From the NCBI RefSeq assembly GCF_041734735.1, contig NC_134876.1, positions 19,061,269-19,125,268 of the forward strand: 64,000 bases of DNA, read 5' to 3'. Made by a program: the position numbers and the translations under genes. The DNA is from Babylonia areolata (taxonomy: Eukaryota; Mollusca; Gastropoda; Neogastropoda; Buccinidae). A model generated the notes under the pieces. That model saw nothing but the letters and a program-made list of their open reading frames with translations, ran no database searches and was not told where the DNA came from. Of this stretch, positions 48,388-61,299 are shown in pieces (within the stretch, counting starts at the first letter, position 1; each line of letters starts with the position of its first letter).

Positions 48388-50708
48388 ATGGCTGGCGTCG
48401 AGGTAGATGTTGCATCCTTGCCTGAAGATGTAAGGGAGAAGCTTGCCGAGCTCGATTTGGAGCTTTCTGAAGGTAGGCATCCTGCAAGACCTGTGTATTT
48501 CCTTGTCATTTTCATACATAATTATCCTCCGGTACGGAGTTCCTAGACCATTCTGTCTTCAGCATTCTTATGTTGTGTTCTTTGTTTTTGCCTCACAGAT
48601 TATAAATTGAATCTGGAAGAAAATCAGCTGTTAGAAAAACAGTAGTCATGTAATTGTTTAGAAGAATTTTGAACGCCGTTTGGACATGATAATGTTTCTG
48701 ACCTGGTTACAGACGGGGGAAAAAAAGTAGACTCCAGTTCATCAGTAGACTCCAGTTCATCAACTGATAGTGATAGATCTTGTCTGCTTCTTTTCCGTTT
48801 TCTCACTGGTCATTAGATTTAGAGTCCGTTCATCAGCATTCTCAGATATCGCAAATAGATAATGAGATGTATACTTTTAAAACAGTACTATTGGAATGTT
48901 CAGTCTGACTTCCGAAACCTCAGTTATAGTGGCTGAAGACAGGAACACGAGTAGACATTCACATTAGACTATCACGAGACTATTGTGCACATGCATGAAT
49001 TACATACTTAGCAAATCCAACATATTTAACAAATGCCATGTGTTAACAAGAAGTATGTTTATATCTATTTATTTAAAACTCTCAGTTTACAAATAGTGAA
49101 ATACAATTGAATTATTACTATTTTTATTTAACAAAAGTTTAAGTATTGTGTGGAACTAAAAAGTGCTGATATATAATTTTTAATGACCTATCTTCCATTT
49201 TTTGGTTTTTGTTTATGGTTTGTACATGTACACAAATGTATGTATTATAATGATGTAAACAGTAATGTTTGAATACATGAATTTATGAAGACAAATAAAA
49301 CAGGTAAAATTTTTTTTCTAAAGCTGGCACAAGGCATCAATTCTCGATTTGTGTGAAACGAGCAGTTTGACATCGGTTCTGAATAGTTAACGGATGTAAC
49401 ATTCAATTCTCGTTCAGTGAAAGTCTGTGTATTTTCAGTTCCAGCATTTTACTAGAAAATGGGGGCCTTTCTTGATTCTTGAGTTTGCATTCGCTGCTGT
49501 CCTGCATGAACTTTTCACTAATCGCTGATGGAAACAGTCTGTGTAACTAAAACAGCGTAAGTCTTCAGAACGACAAAAAAAGACCAACTTGGAATCCAGC
49601 TCTTGACCCACAGAATGACAGATAGGTCACCCCCATCACCACCTCCTGACACCATATTTGTCAAATCTCCCCACAAAAATTACCAATTAACTTCTTCCGA
49701 TTTTTTAATTACTGACGAAACTTCACCAAAATTACCAGATGTAATGATAACTGTATTGTAGTCAAGTGACATTCTTCTTTGGATTTCTGCGAAGCACTGA
49801 GCTTCATATCGATTGAGGATTGATGCCCAGCTACTTCATAATGATATTTTTTTTTTTTGAATTAGTAAATATGAATTACTTAGATATGCTTGCCAGATAT
49901 CACTTTTCCGTTTTCATTTTTCTTTTTTTGGCTACTTAAAAAAAAAAAGAAAAAAAAAGAGATTTTTTTGGTGATGATTTATGACAGTTGAAGCATCACA
50001 TCAATTATGCCTTGTGGTAAACAACATAATAAGATTACCATGAATCTGTGAATGTCTGTCATTGAAAAACAACAAATGGTGCACATAAATGTATGTGGAG
50101 GGTCTAAAGAGACCAGGTCATAGCCACAATGACAGTGCTGTTATTATTGGTATTAAAATTCTTTTAACCATTGGTATCAAAAATATTTTTTTTAAATCCT
50201 AGGCTAGAAAAATGAACTTCACAATGAATAATTAATTCGTTATTTTTTTTTTAACTTGATCAGAATGAGATGTGTGGCCTAGCATTGTTTTAAGATAAAT
50301 AAGATTATGTATTAAACTGTCACTTCAGTTGCTCAGTGTTATTCAGCCTGCTTTTTTGTATTTTTAAAGGTGATTTTCATATAATTTACTATTTAGTAAT
50401 TCAAAATTTGAAATTACATTAAACTGTAGAAAGAACCAGTCAAAACTTATTAATATATCATATAGGGTATATTTGTAAAACAGTTCAGGAGCATTGAAAA
50501 GCAAGTGACAGGATAGCATCCATTGTTATTACTGTTAGTGTTAATTATCCAGTCTATCATTTTAATTTTCTTTTATTGTTGACATTTCTTCTGATCATGA
50601 AACTCAAGTTCATTGAGAGAAAGAGAGAGAGAGAAAAATGCTCAAGTTTAAGCCACATGTATTAATGTAGTGCAGTACATATATATTTTTTATGCTCTCA
50701 GACTGCAG

Positions 50709-50767
<59 letters not shown>

Positions 50768-50909
50768 ACATATGCATGCAAGTGTGTGTGTGCGCGCACA
50801 TGCACAACCACACACACACACCCAGTATACATGCATGCAAGTGCACATACACACTCTGGTCTCCTTGTCTTCTGCTGTAGCTTGGAACATTTTGAAACAT
50901 CTCAAACAA

Positions 50910-50940
<31 letters not shown>

Positions 50941-52702
50941 ACATAAGGTCAAAAGTAGGTCGAGCTTTGCTTAGAATAATAATGTATTCAATTTCAAATA
51001 TTGACAATTCAGACAGTAGTCATCTTGAAGTGTACTAAGTTTATAAAGTAACTCACCTTAAAAAGTCTGGGAGAGAAGCAAATGGTTAGACTTCCTTTTT
51101 ATGAATGGCGGGCTCTGTACCAGACTCTGCTGAACTGCCATCGAATGAAGAGTGGGTTTCCTCTTGACCAGGCCTGGTTTGAGAGTTCTTCCCTTTTGAG
51201 CTGGAACCTAAGAGCAGAGTGGCTTATGTTACGCTGCAGTAATGAGGGCGGTATTAGTTGCAGAAATGAGACAAACTCTTGACAAGGCGAGTGGTCAGAA
51301 TGTAACACAATATGGCATGCAGTCTGTGCCTTGGCATTGTAGAGTACACATGTACAGCCCTTTGTGCTTTTTCTGGTACTTGTAAATGTTTGGTTGTATC
51401 CTTGCATTGCAGGCTGTGCACTTGTAGGTTGGGGCGGTTCTCGGATGATGTCAGTGTTTACTGTGTTTGATGCCGTACTGTGACAAGTGGAACCCTTGTG
51501 ACAAGGGTTTGCCTTTAGTTTAGTGTATTGTAATCTTTCTGATCAGAAAAAAAGCTGAAAGTGCCGTTTTCTAAGTCAAGCGATGATAATTGTACATGGT
51601 TGTTTTAGTATGAATTATTATTATTATCTGTTGAGCTCACTTGGAACCGCAGAGTGAATCTGTGTTAGGAACATACAGGAGTTCTAATGAGATTGAGAAC
51701 ATGAAGCAGTTGGGGGAAAATCTTAGTTGCAGAGAAAATCAGTGAAGATAGTTTCGGACATTCAATGAAACAGTAGAAAAAAATAATGTTTTCATAGCGT
51801 CTGAGTGTGATTCCAGTAATTTTTTTTCGTCAGTGCAATGTCATAATATGGAAAAGTTGTTGACTTGGACTCTTACGGAGTCATAGTTGGAGTTGGAGAG
51901 GAGTAGATTATTTTAATTTGTATACTCTTGGTATAGAGTAGGTTCTTGGTTGTTCAAGTTGCTGATTTTCTCCTCCTGTAAAACATGATTTGGGAATATG
52001 ATGCAACAGAAAGAATAAGCTTAGATAAAGGGTCAGTCACTACTCAGTGTTTTGGCTTTGACTAATTGATAATTTTGATAATGGGTTGGTTATTTAGTAT
52101 GCAGTCCAGTTTGTATTTTTGTTGTTGTGTTTTTGCAAACTAAACATGTTAGCCATGCATTTCCTTCTGGTAAAAGGGAAGCTACACTTCACAGTAAAAA
52201 GGTAACAAAGTCAATAGAAGTAGAAAGTTGTCATAACACAGTGGACTGTTAGGCATAAATACAATGAAGAAAACGCAGAGAATGAAGAATGAGTATATAA
52301 GGATGTGGCCTGAGATCCGTCCTGCTGGAAGCTTTGTGGAAGGCCAGCCACAAACCTATGGAATTGGCAACAACAGAGGAAGTGTCACATCCTTTACATC
52401 ACTGCTTTCTCTTGGCTTGGACGGTAATTCAGGACATTCACCATTTCATGTTGGAGTGACTGATCATTTAACATCAACTTAGTTAATTATCACTTTAAGG
52501 TAAAAGATTTTAATTGTTTCAGTGATAATTTTTGTTATTACATGTGTATAAATATGGTTTTTGAATTATCAGTTTGCATGGCTAAACAGTGGTTTGTGGT
52601 GTTATGGTGTCAACACACGCTTGAGACATGCACATACATGCATGCACTCACACACACACATGTACGCTTACGGGTATGCACACATACACACACATACACA
52701 CA

Positions 52703-52754
<52 letters not shown>

Positions 52755-53513
52755 TACTCACTCTCGTCGATTACTATATACACACAGAGTGCAAACTGCC
52801 ATGGAAAAATTTCAAATTAATTACTGTAATGCAAAACATACGCGGGTGCTAGTTATGGAGTAGTTTGATTTATTTTTGAGTTCTGTAAAACATAACATTG
52901 TAAAACAAATAGGCACACATAATTCGATATACGTTTTTATGAGAGGTTCTTTTCTTCTTCCCATTTTGAAAGGTAATAACTGAATTAATTAACTGTATTA
53001 CCATAGTTGAAAATTTAAATGCAGTCTGATTTCATTTATACACAATAAAATATATAATTCTTTGCTATTTTGTTTTGTGACTATACATCATGAACAGTAC
53101 AGGCACTACAGAACTGTGTTCCTCCAAATACCATTGAAATGCCACAGACATCTCAGTACATCTGAGTTTTTGTGACAAAAATAGCTGAATACCACCATTT
53201 TATGTGTCATTTGGTTTTAACTCCACATCCAAAGGTTTTTTGCTGTTATGCTGGATAGTGAAAGGAAAGTTGGGAAGAAACCGGCTGGCAGTAAAGGCAC
53301 CTTTAGTGTTATGCTCTTGGTGTGGTGCCAGATTTCCACTGCAGCAACTTTCCCACAGGTAGAAAGCATTCTTTGCATCAGGAATAGTAATTAGCACCAA
53401 CAGCTGTTTTCAGAGTCAGTTTTACGCTCCCACCCACTTTCCATCCCATCCTATTATCGTTCTTTTAGTTTTACTTTAGTCCCAGTTTGTGTGTGTGTGT
53501 GTGCTCGCGCACA

Positions 53514-53590
<77 letters not shown>

Positions 53591-54588
53591 ATGCATTTTG
53601 AGATTCATGGGTTCCAGCTTGATGACATTGTCACTGATCAAAATCAAAGTGATGCACTATTTTCTTTACCCTCTTGCCCTAGCCATTCATCCTGTAATTT
53701 CTTTGTCTCTGCTCTGCCTAAGCTTTTGACACCTTATTTAGTTATTACCCCTCTACTCCCCTCCTTATCTCCTCTGCTTAGTTCTGACAGCAGGTTGATA
53801 GAAAATAAATCATCTTGAAATGGGTCTATGATTTCACCATAAAAGTTAATCTGTCCAGTACTGAAGTAGCGACAATTTGTCAACATCTATTGTCCATACA
53901 TACTAGTCCTAGTAATAGTCATCAGGTTAGTGTTTATAAACATTAAATAGACATAAGTGTGTTTCAGATGATTTTAGACTAAGAAAACACTTAGGAGAGA
54001 CATATATATGTTCATAAAAATGTACTTTTGTTTAACTGCAGATGTTAAGGAAAGCTGTCAAGCAAAACAAATGCTCTTTGTACTTTGGAGTGTCTGGCAT
54101 GAAATGAGTGTGGGTTTGTGTTACTGTTAGGCTATATAAAAAGAAAAAGGGGGAAAAACCCAAACAGCAACCCCCCAAAAAACAACCAAACAAACAAAAA
54201 CAACAACAAAAAAACCAACAAACCATGCACTGCAACAATACAAGTGCATATGGAACAGCACAGCTAAAATGGTGAGCCAAAGCAAACGGCAGCAGTAATG
54301 CAACCGTCAACATTATATCAATTCACATTATAAACAGTGTGTTCTGCTTCATCATGTAAAACTTCCAAGGGGAATTATTATTAATTTACTGCTTTTACTG
54401 GTCAGATCATCAATTCCCAGTGAGAATGATATTGCACAGAAACTTATGAAAAGGTGTTTCGTGGTATAACTTGATTTAGGAAATCTGAAAGGGATGAGTA
54501 TGAGAACACATGCATGGATGTATGTCGCTGAGCAATAAGTTGAATTAAAAACTGGTTGTATTAGACAATTACATATCTGCCCCAAACG

Positions 54589-54629
<41 letters not shown>

Positions 54630-55243
54630 AATGCATGAGCATGCGCGCGCGCACGCACACACACACACACACAAAAAACCCACTGTCTTTTAGCTTTGGC
54701 TCAGTCCCAATTCTGTAACATCTGCACAGAATTGGGCATTCAGTTGATTATGAGCCTATTAAAGTTTTTATTTTATTTTTATTTTTAGATAGTTTGAATT
54801 GCATAAATTATTTTCAGAATTCTTCATAGCTTATTAAAGAAAAAAGAAAGAAAGAATTATTCATTGGTATAGATTTCCTGAATCTGGAAACATATTCATA
54901 AAGAAGAAATTTTCCTGTCTTGGTAGTTGGTATCAAAAGTTGAACAAACATTTAAGTGATTTCACACCTTTTTCGTATATTTTACACTTTTTTCCACATC
55001 AAAACTGATACAGGAAAGCCTAATTTACCTTCCTTGGAGGCATGTGTGTCATTCTTAAAATCTTGGTCAGTGTGTGTCTCACTTTACAGTTTACTGTGCT
55101 GTCATTTGTAATGCTAATATAGTACATCTTGAGTTGCTGTCCCAGTCTCCCATTCTTGAATGTCATCTTTAAACTTGGTCTGCCTTGGCTTCTGTGATTT
55201 ACGATCATAAGCACATGGCTTTCAGAGCAATTTGGTAGTACTG

Positions 55244-55286
<43 letters not shown>

Positions 55287-55627
55287 ACCATGTATGTGTA
55301 TGGCACTGTGTGTGTGTGTATGTGTGTGTGTGTGTGTGTGTGCGTGTGTGTGTGTGTGACACTGTGTGTGTGTATTTGTGGCACTCTGTGTGCATGTGTG
55401 TGTGTGTGTGTGGTCTTTTGTCAAACATACATGTGTTTTGTATTGCCAGGAATGAAAAAAAGGGACGTTCAGCCTCCCACAGTTCCTAGATTGCATGCAA
55501 CCAGTGTTGCAATTGCAGCATGATTATTACTGTTCTCACATCCCCATTGGGATAGTTCTGTTCTTCAAATTGAAGTGTTTGCAAAAGGTTTCCAGTGCCA
55601 TTATTCAAAGGTTAACTGACAAACTAG

Positions 55628-55674
<47 letters not shown>

Positions 55675-58600
55675 TGTTTGTGAGTGTCTGTGCCTACGTG
55701 TGTGTGTGTGAGAGAGAGAGAGAGAGACAGATTTTTTTCTTGTTCTCGCTTTCTCAGATGTGTGTGTGTGTGTGTGTGTGTGCGCGCGCACACACACACA
55801 TACATGTACATGTACACACGCTCGCACGCGCACTCTTGCATCTTGAATGTCTTATTTCATTGCCTGTTACATCTAGCACGATGCAGAATTCTGCTATTAT
55901 CAGCATGTAGCTCGTAGTTCTATACATTAAAAAAATTAAATTAAAAACAAAATAAATAAAATAAAACACTTCAAAAACGTAAACTTTTCACCAGTGCTGC
56001 AACGGTCAGGTCTACATCTCATGTTCTTCGACAGTGGGTCAAGGCCTCGCGGCGTCGATGAGCAAGCACACGGGCAGTCATTCAAGTGTTGAAGCCCCTG
56101 ACAGCGCGTTACGCCAAGAAAATGAATCATTTTTGGCTGGCAGTTTATCACGGCCAGCTGTCGTGTTTACACCGAGGCCCTATCTTCCGTACTGGTTTGT
56201 TTTGCCAGTCGGCGGGGAGTGGGGATGGAGCGAACGAAAACTTGTCGGAGCTTTGTTACTAAGGACTTTTCTGCAGATTCTGAGAGCTTCCGTGCGTTTG
56301 TGCTGAAGAAGAAAATCGACACTGTTCATCTCTTGGCCCCACCCTCCTCTGTTGGGCGAAACCTTTCTGGAAACATTAACATTCGCGACGTTATCTTGTC
56401 CAACAGTTTTACAGCTCTGGAAATCTGGTCCTATCGACTTTGCGCCATGTCAAAAAAGAAGAAGAAACAAAAAGTATGAATCAGATAATGTGATTCAGTG
56501 TCTCCCCTCTACCCCCCCCCCTCCCCCGCCCCCATTAATATCTGTTTTCCGTCTTTTTCTCTTTTTATCCCCTCTTTTCCTGAATCCCCCCCTCCACCTC
56601 CCCCTCGTCCGCCCCCCTCCCCTTGCTCTCCCCTACCACGCACGCACACACGCACACACACACACACACACACTCACTCACTCACTCACGCACTCACGCG
56701 CGCGTAAAGGAGGCATGCAGAATGATACACTTTGTTCCGCTTGCATCATTGTTGTTTCACTGTCAGCAGTTACGCACCTTCTTGCCCAAGTATTTCAAAG
56801 AGAATAACTATTCTGCAGATGATTTTTGGAAAGATATTTCTGACGAGTTATGGTCGAACTTTCACAGGCATTAGTTCATAGCCCTACTTATACATTCCTT
56901 TGATGTACTTCAGAATTGTGTTAATGGTTTCTGATTATTATTGTCATTATTGAATTGTTACTGTTAAATGTAATTGCATGTTAGTTTTGAATTTTTGTTG
57001 TTGTTGTAGTTTTCTACCTTTTCTGTTTTCCTCTTCCCTCTCCCCTCCCACCCCTCCTTTTTTTTTTTTTTTTTTTTTTTGTCTTAAAAAAAAAAAATCG
57101 TCTAATATCACTGATAGTGAAAAGACGCTAAACTAAAGAACAAACGAACACTGACACAAATGAAATAGAATATTTTAAAAAGTCCCCTCCTTCAGCCCCT
57201 TTCTTGTATTCTGTACATTGTGCCTGTTTTGCATTTGATATATGCAGAAGACGTTCATAATCATTTCTGGTTCTCCCCCCACCCCCTTTTTTATTTTTCA
57301 TTTTTTGAATAGGCCTACTACTTACGTAGGCTTATATTTCAGTTCCATGGACAGATAATCCACTGTAGATTATCGTTTGGTTATAGTGTTGGTGTGTCAT
57401 TGCTGCGAACATTTTGTGCCGTCTGTGGTTTTTTCTTGTCAGAAATAATGATTGCTCATTTAAGGATAGTTTGTGGTCAACAGCCAGTATCATTAAATAA
57501 AAATTAATCGCGTTATTGTTAACTAGTTTTAACCATTCACTGATTCAGTCTTTCTTTGTTCGCTTACTCAGAATTATAGCCCAACCAGATTCAGCGCAGA
57601 ACTTGACCAAAAAGGCGCACGAACGATCCCAGTAGAAATGATGAAAAAACGATGTGCTGCGCGACCTTGTGATGTGTAGACAGCGATGTAAGATAGAACT
57701 TGCACTCTGAACACTTGCTCACAGACTGCACGTGCAAAATACGAGATCACGCATAACGGAGCACACAGGATGTGCAAACGCACAATGTTTGCGTGTCTGT
57801 TTGGCAAGAACATGCATGCTATGCCGGTTGAATCATTTAGTTGCTTTGCTTCATTGCCGTCAAAGCGGTCAAAATAATACCCGTGTACGAATAATACCCT
57901 GATTGTGTAGTCAGGATAAGGGCTGGGCTCTTTTTTTTTTTTTTTTTTTTTAACAACCCAGTTTATTGTTGGAGCAGCAGCAAGCCAGACGTGAATCACA
58001 GACTTGAGGGGTGATGCATAATCGCTTGCAGAAAGCACTTTAGGCCTAATCACATGTTTCAGACACTGGGTTGGAGGTTGGGGGTGGGGTGGGAAGGGGA
58101 AGGTGGAGGGCGGATACAGTCTGGTGGCTGGGCGTCATTGTCGTGTCTTGAAACTGGAGTTGATCGTGTGCCAGAACTGCATTCCTTCTTCACTTCGTCA
58201 GTGACTGGCGGCCAATGTCTGGTATTTTTTCTTTTGTAAGGGCTCCGAGTTTGCTCCACATTTGACGCGAAGTGAAGGTTAGGTTTTGTTTCGTTTCTTT
58301 TGTGTGCGTCCCGAGACGTTTCGGTGTCGCCTGTTGTCTTGTCTGTCGTTGTTCTTGTGTTTCATTGTGTTTGAAAGTTTGCCCAGGTCAGGCAGTTTTA
58401 TTTGTTTTTTTTTTTTAACATACATTATTCCAGCTCCCCCCCCCCCCCCAATAGATCATATAGATGGCAGATATTTGTTTATTTGTTGCTTTTCCTATCA
58501 AAAGCCTTTACATAACGTATGTTTTATTATTTTTGTGTTGATTGTTAGACCTTGCAATCCCAGGACCACTCCTTCCTCTCTCGAACAAAGGCCCATCTAT

Positions 58601-59654
58601 CAAGATTGGTACATCAAACATGCTGAATTATTTTCTTGTGTCCTGATTGTGGGGTATACACTTGTTTGATTCGTTTATGCTTTCCCAGTGACCTTCACTT
58701 TGTGGAAGTAGACCCAAATACTAGTTGATATCAAATTCAATGATGTGTCACATTTTATTGCCTGGAAATCCGGTGTGTCACAGTAACACCTTCCCAGCCT
58801 ACCGCATTGTGAAAACAGGCAGTTTGTTCTTCCACTCATCTTGTGTGCATCTGCTGCTGTCGTCATTGTTGACCATCTCAGTATCTGTGGTGTTGGCACC
58901 CTGTGTGTGTGCTTGAATAATAGTATAGATTTATGCTGTTTGAGGAGACCTGTGAATCTCTCTCTGCACAGAAACCATCGTCCTTTGCTTTGGAAGGTTC
59001 TTTCCCGAGTTGTTGGCTCTTGAGTTTTGTTTGAGGTTGTCTGTTATGTGGTATTACATGTTTTAGATGTCATTTAATGCCCTCCATCAGTCCATGTCAT
59101 GTCCTTGTGAATCATTCAGTGCACTAGCAGCCATTTGATTGCTGCATTTCACGACAAGATCTTTTAGTTGTAAAAAAAAAATCCCAAACAACTTTAATCC
59201 TCAGCCCATTTACTCCTTTAGTTCCCCCAGATCTCTGCCAAGAGGGAATCAAGATGATACCTCAGAAATGTGAGTGGATAATTATTATGTATATTTAACT
59301 TGAACCAGTATAAGCATTCACTTCCTGAATTTTCTTCTAAAAGCTGGTGTTCTTGGTTGTTTTTTTTTTTTTTTTTTTTTAACTATTGAACACCATCCCT
59401 GATTTTACTGGTACAGACAACACATGCTTTGACATTGAACTATTTTTTCTTATTCTGACTGATGACATACAGAGAGAGAAAGAGCTGAAATTTGGAGGGT
59501 ATTTCACAGTATACAACAGGATTAGAGGAGTGACAAGAATTAATGGTAACTGATACCACATGCTGTGTTTGTGTTGCAGGTGATATCACACAAAAAGGAT
59601 ATGAAAAGAAGAAGGCACGGCTTCTGGGACCCTACCTGAAACAGGCCAATGAGA
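48388..59654 (+). CDS. DIP2: Disco-interacting protein 2, first two coding exons (partial)
   Basis: Exon 1 (48388-48472) encodes MAGVEVDVASLPEDVREKLA then ELDLELSE. Exon 2 (59580-59654) continues GDITQKGYEKKRARLLGPYL then KQANE. Human DIP2A has LPAEVRESLAELELELSEGDITQKGYEKKRAKLL, so identity is clear. Borders are GAAG|GTAGGC and TTGCAG|GTGATATC, phase 1, and the exon 2 donor is GAGA|GTAAGT. This is the N-terminal DMAP1-binding domain; the later acyl-CoA-synthetase-like modules lie beyond the right edge. DIP2 proteins act in neuronal branching and acetyl-CoA and lipid regulation in other animals. Intron 1 is about 11.1 kb. Confidence 0.93.
48473..59579 (+). other. DIP2 intron 1 (11.1 kb)
   Basis: Bounded by the GTAGGC donor at 48473 and the TTGCAG acceptor at 59579. 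It contains many microsatellites: (CA)n 50709-50761, (GT)n 50911-50938, (CA)n 52689-52750, (GT)n(GA)n 53517-53589, (CT)n 54592-54620, (GT)n 55243-55415, (GA)n 55632-55672, and a GT/GCGCGC/CA palindrome 55758-55800. Two CpG-richer patches (about 55990-56440 and 57560-58060) stand out against the AT-rich background. Confidence 0.85.
56219..56479 (+). other. CpG-rich patch with a small open frame in DIP2 intron 1
   Basis: An 86-codon frame with balanced composition ends in CAMSKKKKKQKV. The internal ATG has a strong context (GCGCCATGTC), and the AAAAA|GTATGA after it could be a donor, in phase 0, which does not fit DIP2 exon 2. I recognise no family. It could be an unlinked small gene, an alternative promoter or chance. 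Confidence 0.2.
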
Positions 59655-60560
59655 GTAAGTGAATGTTTGCCCTCCTTTTTCTGTGTTGAAAGAAGGTGCC
59701 TTCTAAATGTTGTTTTTATGTTGACTGGACACTGTATTTGAGTGAGTGTGTGCAGTGGTGGGTTGGTTGTGGGTAGTCGCTGGTGGAGAGGAGTGGTACA
59801 GAGAGAGAGGGGAGAGGTAGGATGAGAGAGAAAAAGAGGAGAGGAGGAGAGAGAAATAGAGGATTGTTAAAGTTTTAACTCAGCCTTCTTTTTGACACAC
59901 CCGTGCATACCATATCCCACACTCTTTAATTCTTTGACCTAATTTTTTTCCTTGTTCTCTCTTTTTTTTTTTATTACTTAAAGTGAAATGAATAAAAAAA
60001 ATAAAAAAACAAAAAAAACAACAACAACAAACAATCCTGTCTACGTTTGCGCACACAGGCTTTCAGCCAGTGGGTGCGGTCCTGGGATCAGGAGTGACAG
60101 AGGAGGACTGGAATGTGCGTGTGTGTGTCTGTCTGAATGGGTGGCTGCTGATTTCCTGTGACAGCTGTATGAGAGGGAGTCACTTCAGTGTTTACTACCG
60201 CACTGTCATTCACTGCGCTGTCATTCATAGCCTGTGGGACAATTTGTGAATAGGGCTTCTGTATCTCTCACACTGTCACAGTGCATTGTGTGATTGTGTT
60301 TTTGCAGTTTCTGTGTTCAAGTTTGTCGAGACGGTAAAATGTTAGAGGCGCTGATTACAGATATTGATTGTTGATTTTATTTTTTTGTGTTGAATGTTGG
60401 TAGTTTTTAAGATCATATAGGAAATGAATTTGAAAGCTGAAGTATGAATATCATCATGTATTGTAAAGAAGGTTCAGGTGCTTATTTTGACCTTGCTTTG
60501 GGTTTTGTTTTTGATAATTTGTGAAATATATAGGTGTCACCATGAACACAGAGTAGTAGC

Positions 60561-60605
<45 letters not shown>

Positions 60606-61016
60606 TCCCATGTCTCTGAAGTCTGATTTCTAGACAGTGATTTCCCACCATAGTGGAAAAAGGAATCAATCAGGAAAAAAACAACAAAACAAACAAACAA
60701 CAAAAAAGTACCACCATCTTTCATTGTGGCTTCAATACATGGAAACCATCCTTTGAAATCCACTGAAACTGATAATGCATTCTAACTTGACCATTGATAA
60801 AGATCACAGAATAATTGTTGGTTCAAAGTTCAAACACTACACTATTTTTCCAAAAGTTGTTTGAAACTTGGGAAGCAATTTGGCACATCACAACAACTTA
60901 AAAAAATCAGTATTCACTTTGCAGCAATGACTTTTACTTTGGTTTTTAGCAGACCCAAGTGAGTAACTATTTTCGGTAATTGGCTTTTCATTTCTCAGTT
61001 TTCCCATTTTTCTGGC

Positions 61017-61051
<35 letters not shown>

Positions 61052-61256
61052 TGTGTGTGTGTTTTCTTCAAAGTGTGTATGATAAAACTTTCCACATATC
61101 GTCGTACACACACATACTGTATACATGCAATTGCAAGAGTCCATTGAATAATATTGTGGCCACTTCAGCTTCTCTCTTGCCGATGGAACAATCACCATGC
61201 TGTGTACATGCAAGAGTCCATTGAATAATATTGTGACAACTACACCTTCTCAACAA

Positions 61257-61299
<43 letters not shown>

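Noticed and set aside
57574-58053. 159-codon minus-strand ORF
   Set aside because: It runs through a 22-bp poly-T/poly-A tract as KKKKKKK, has no family resemblance and no splice support.
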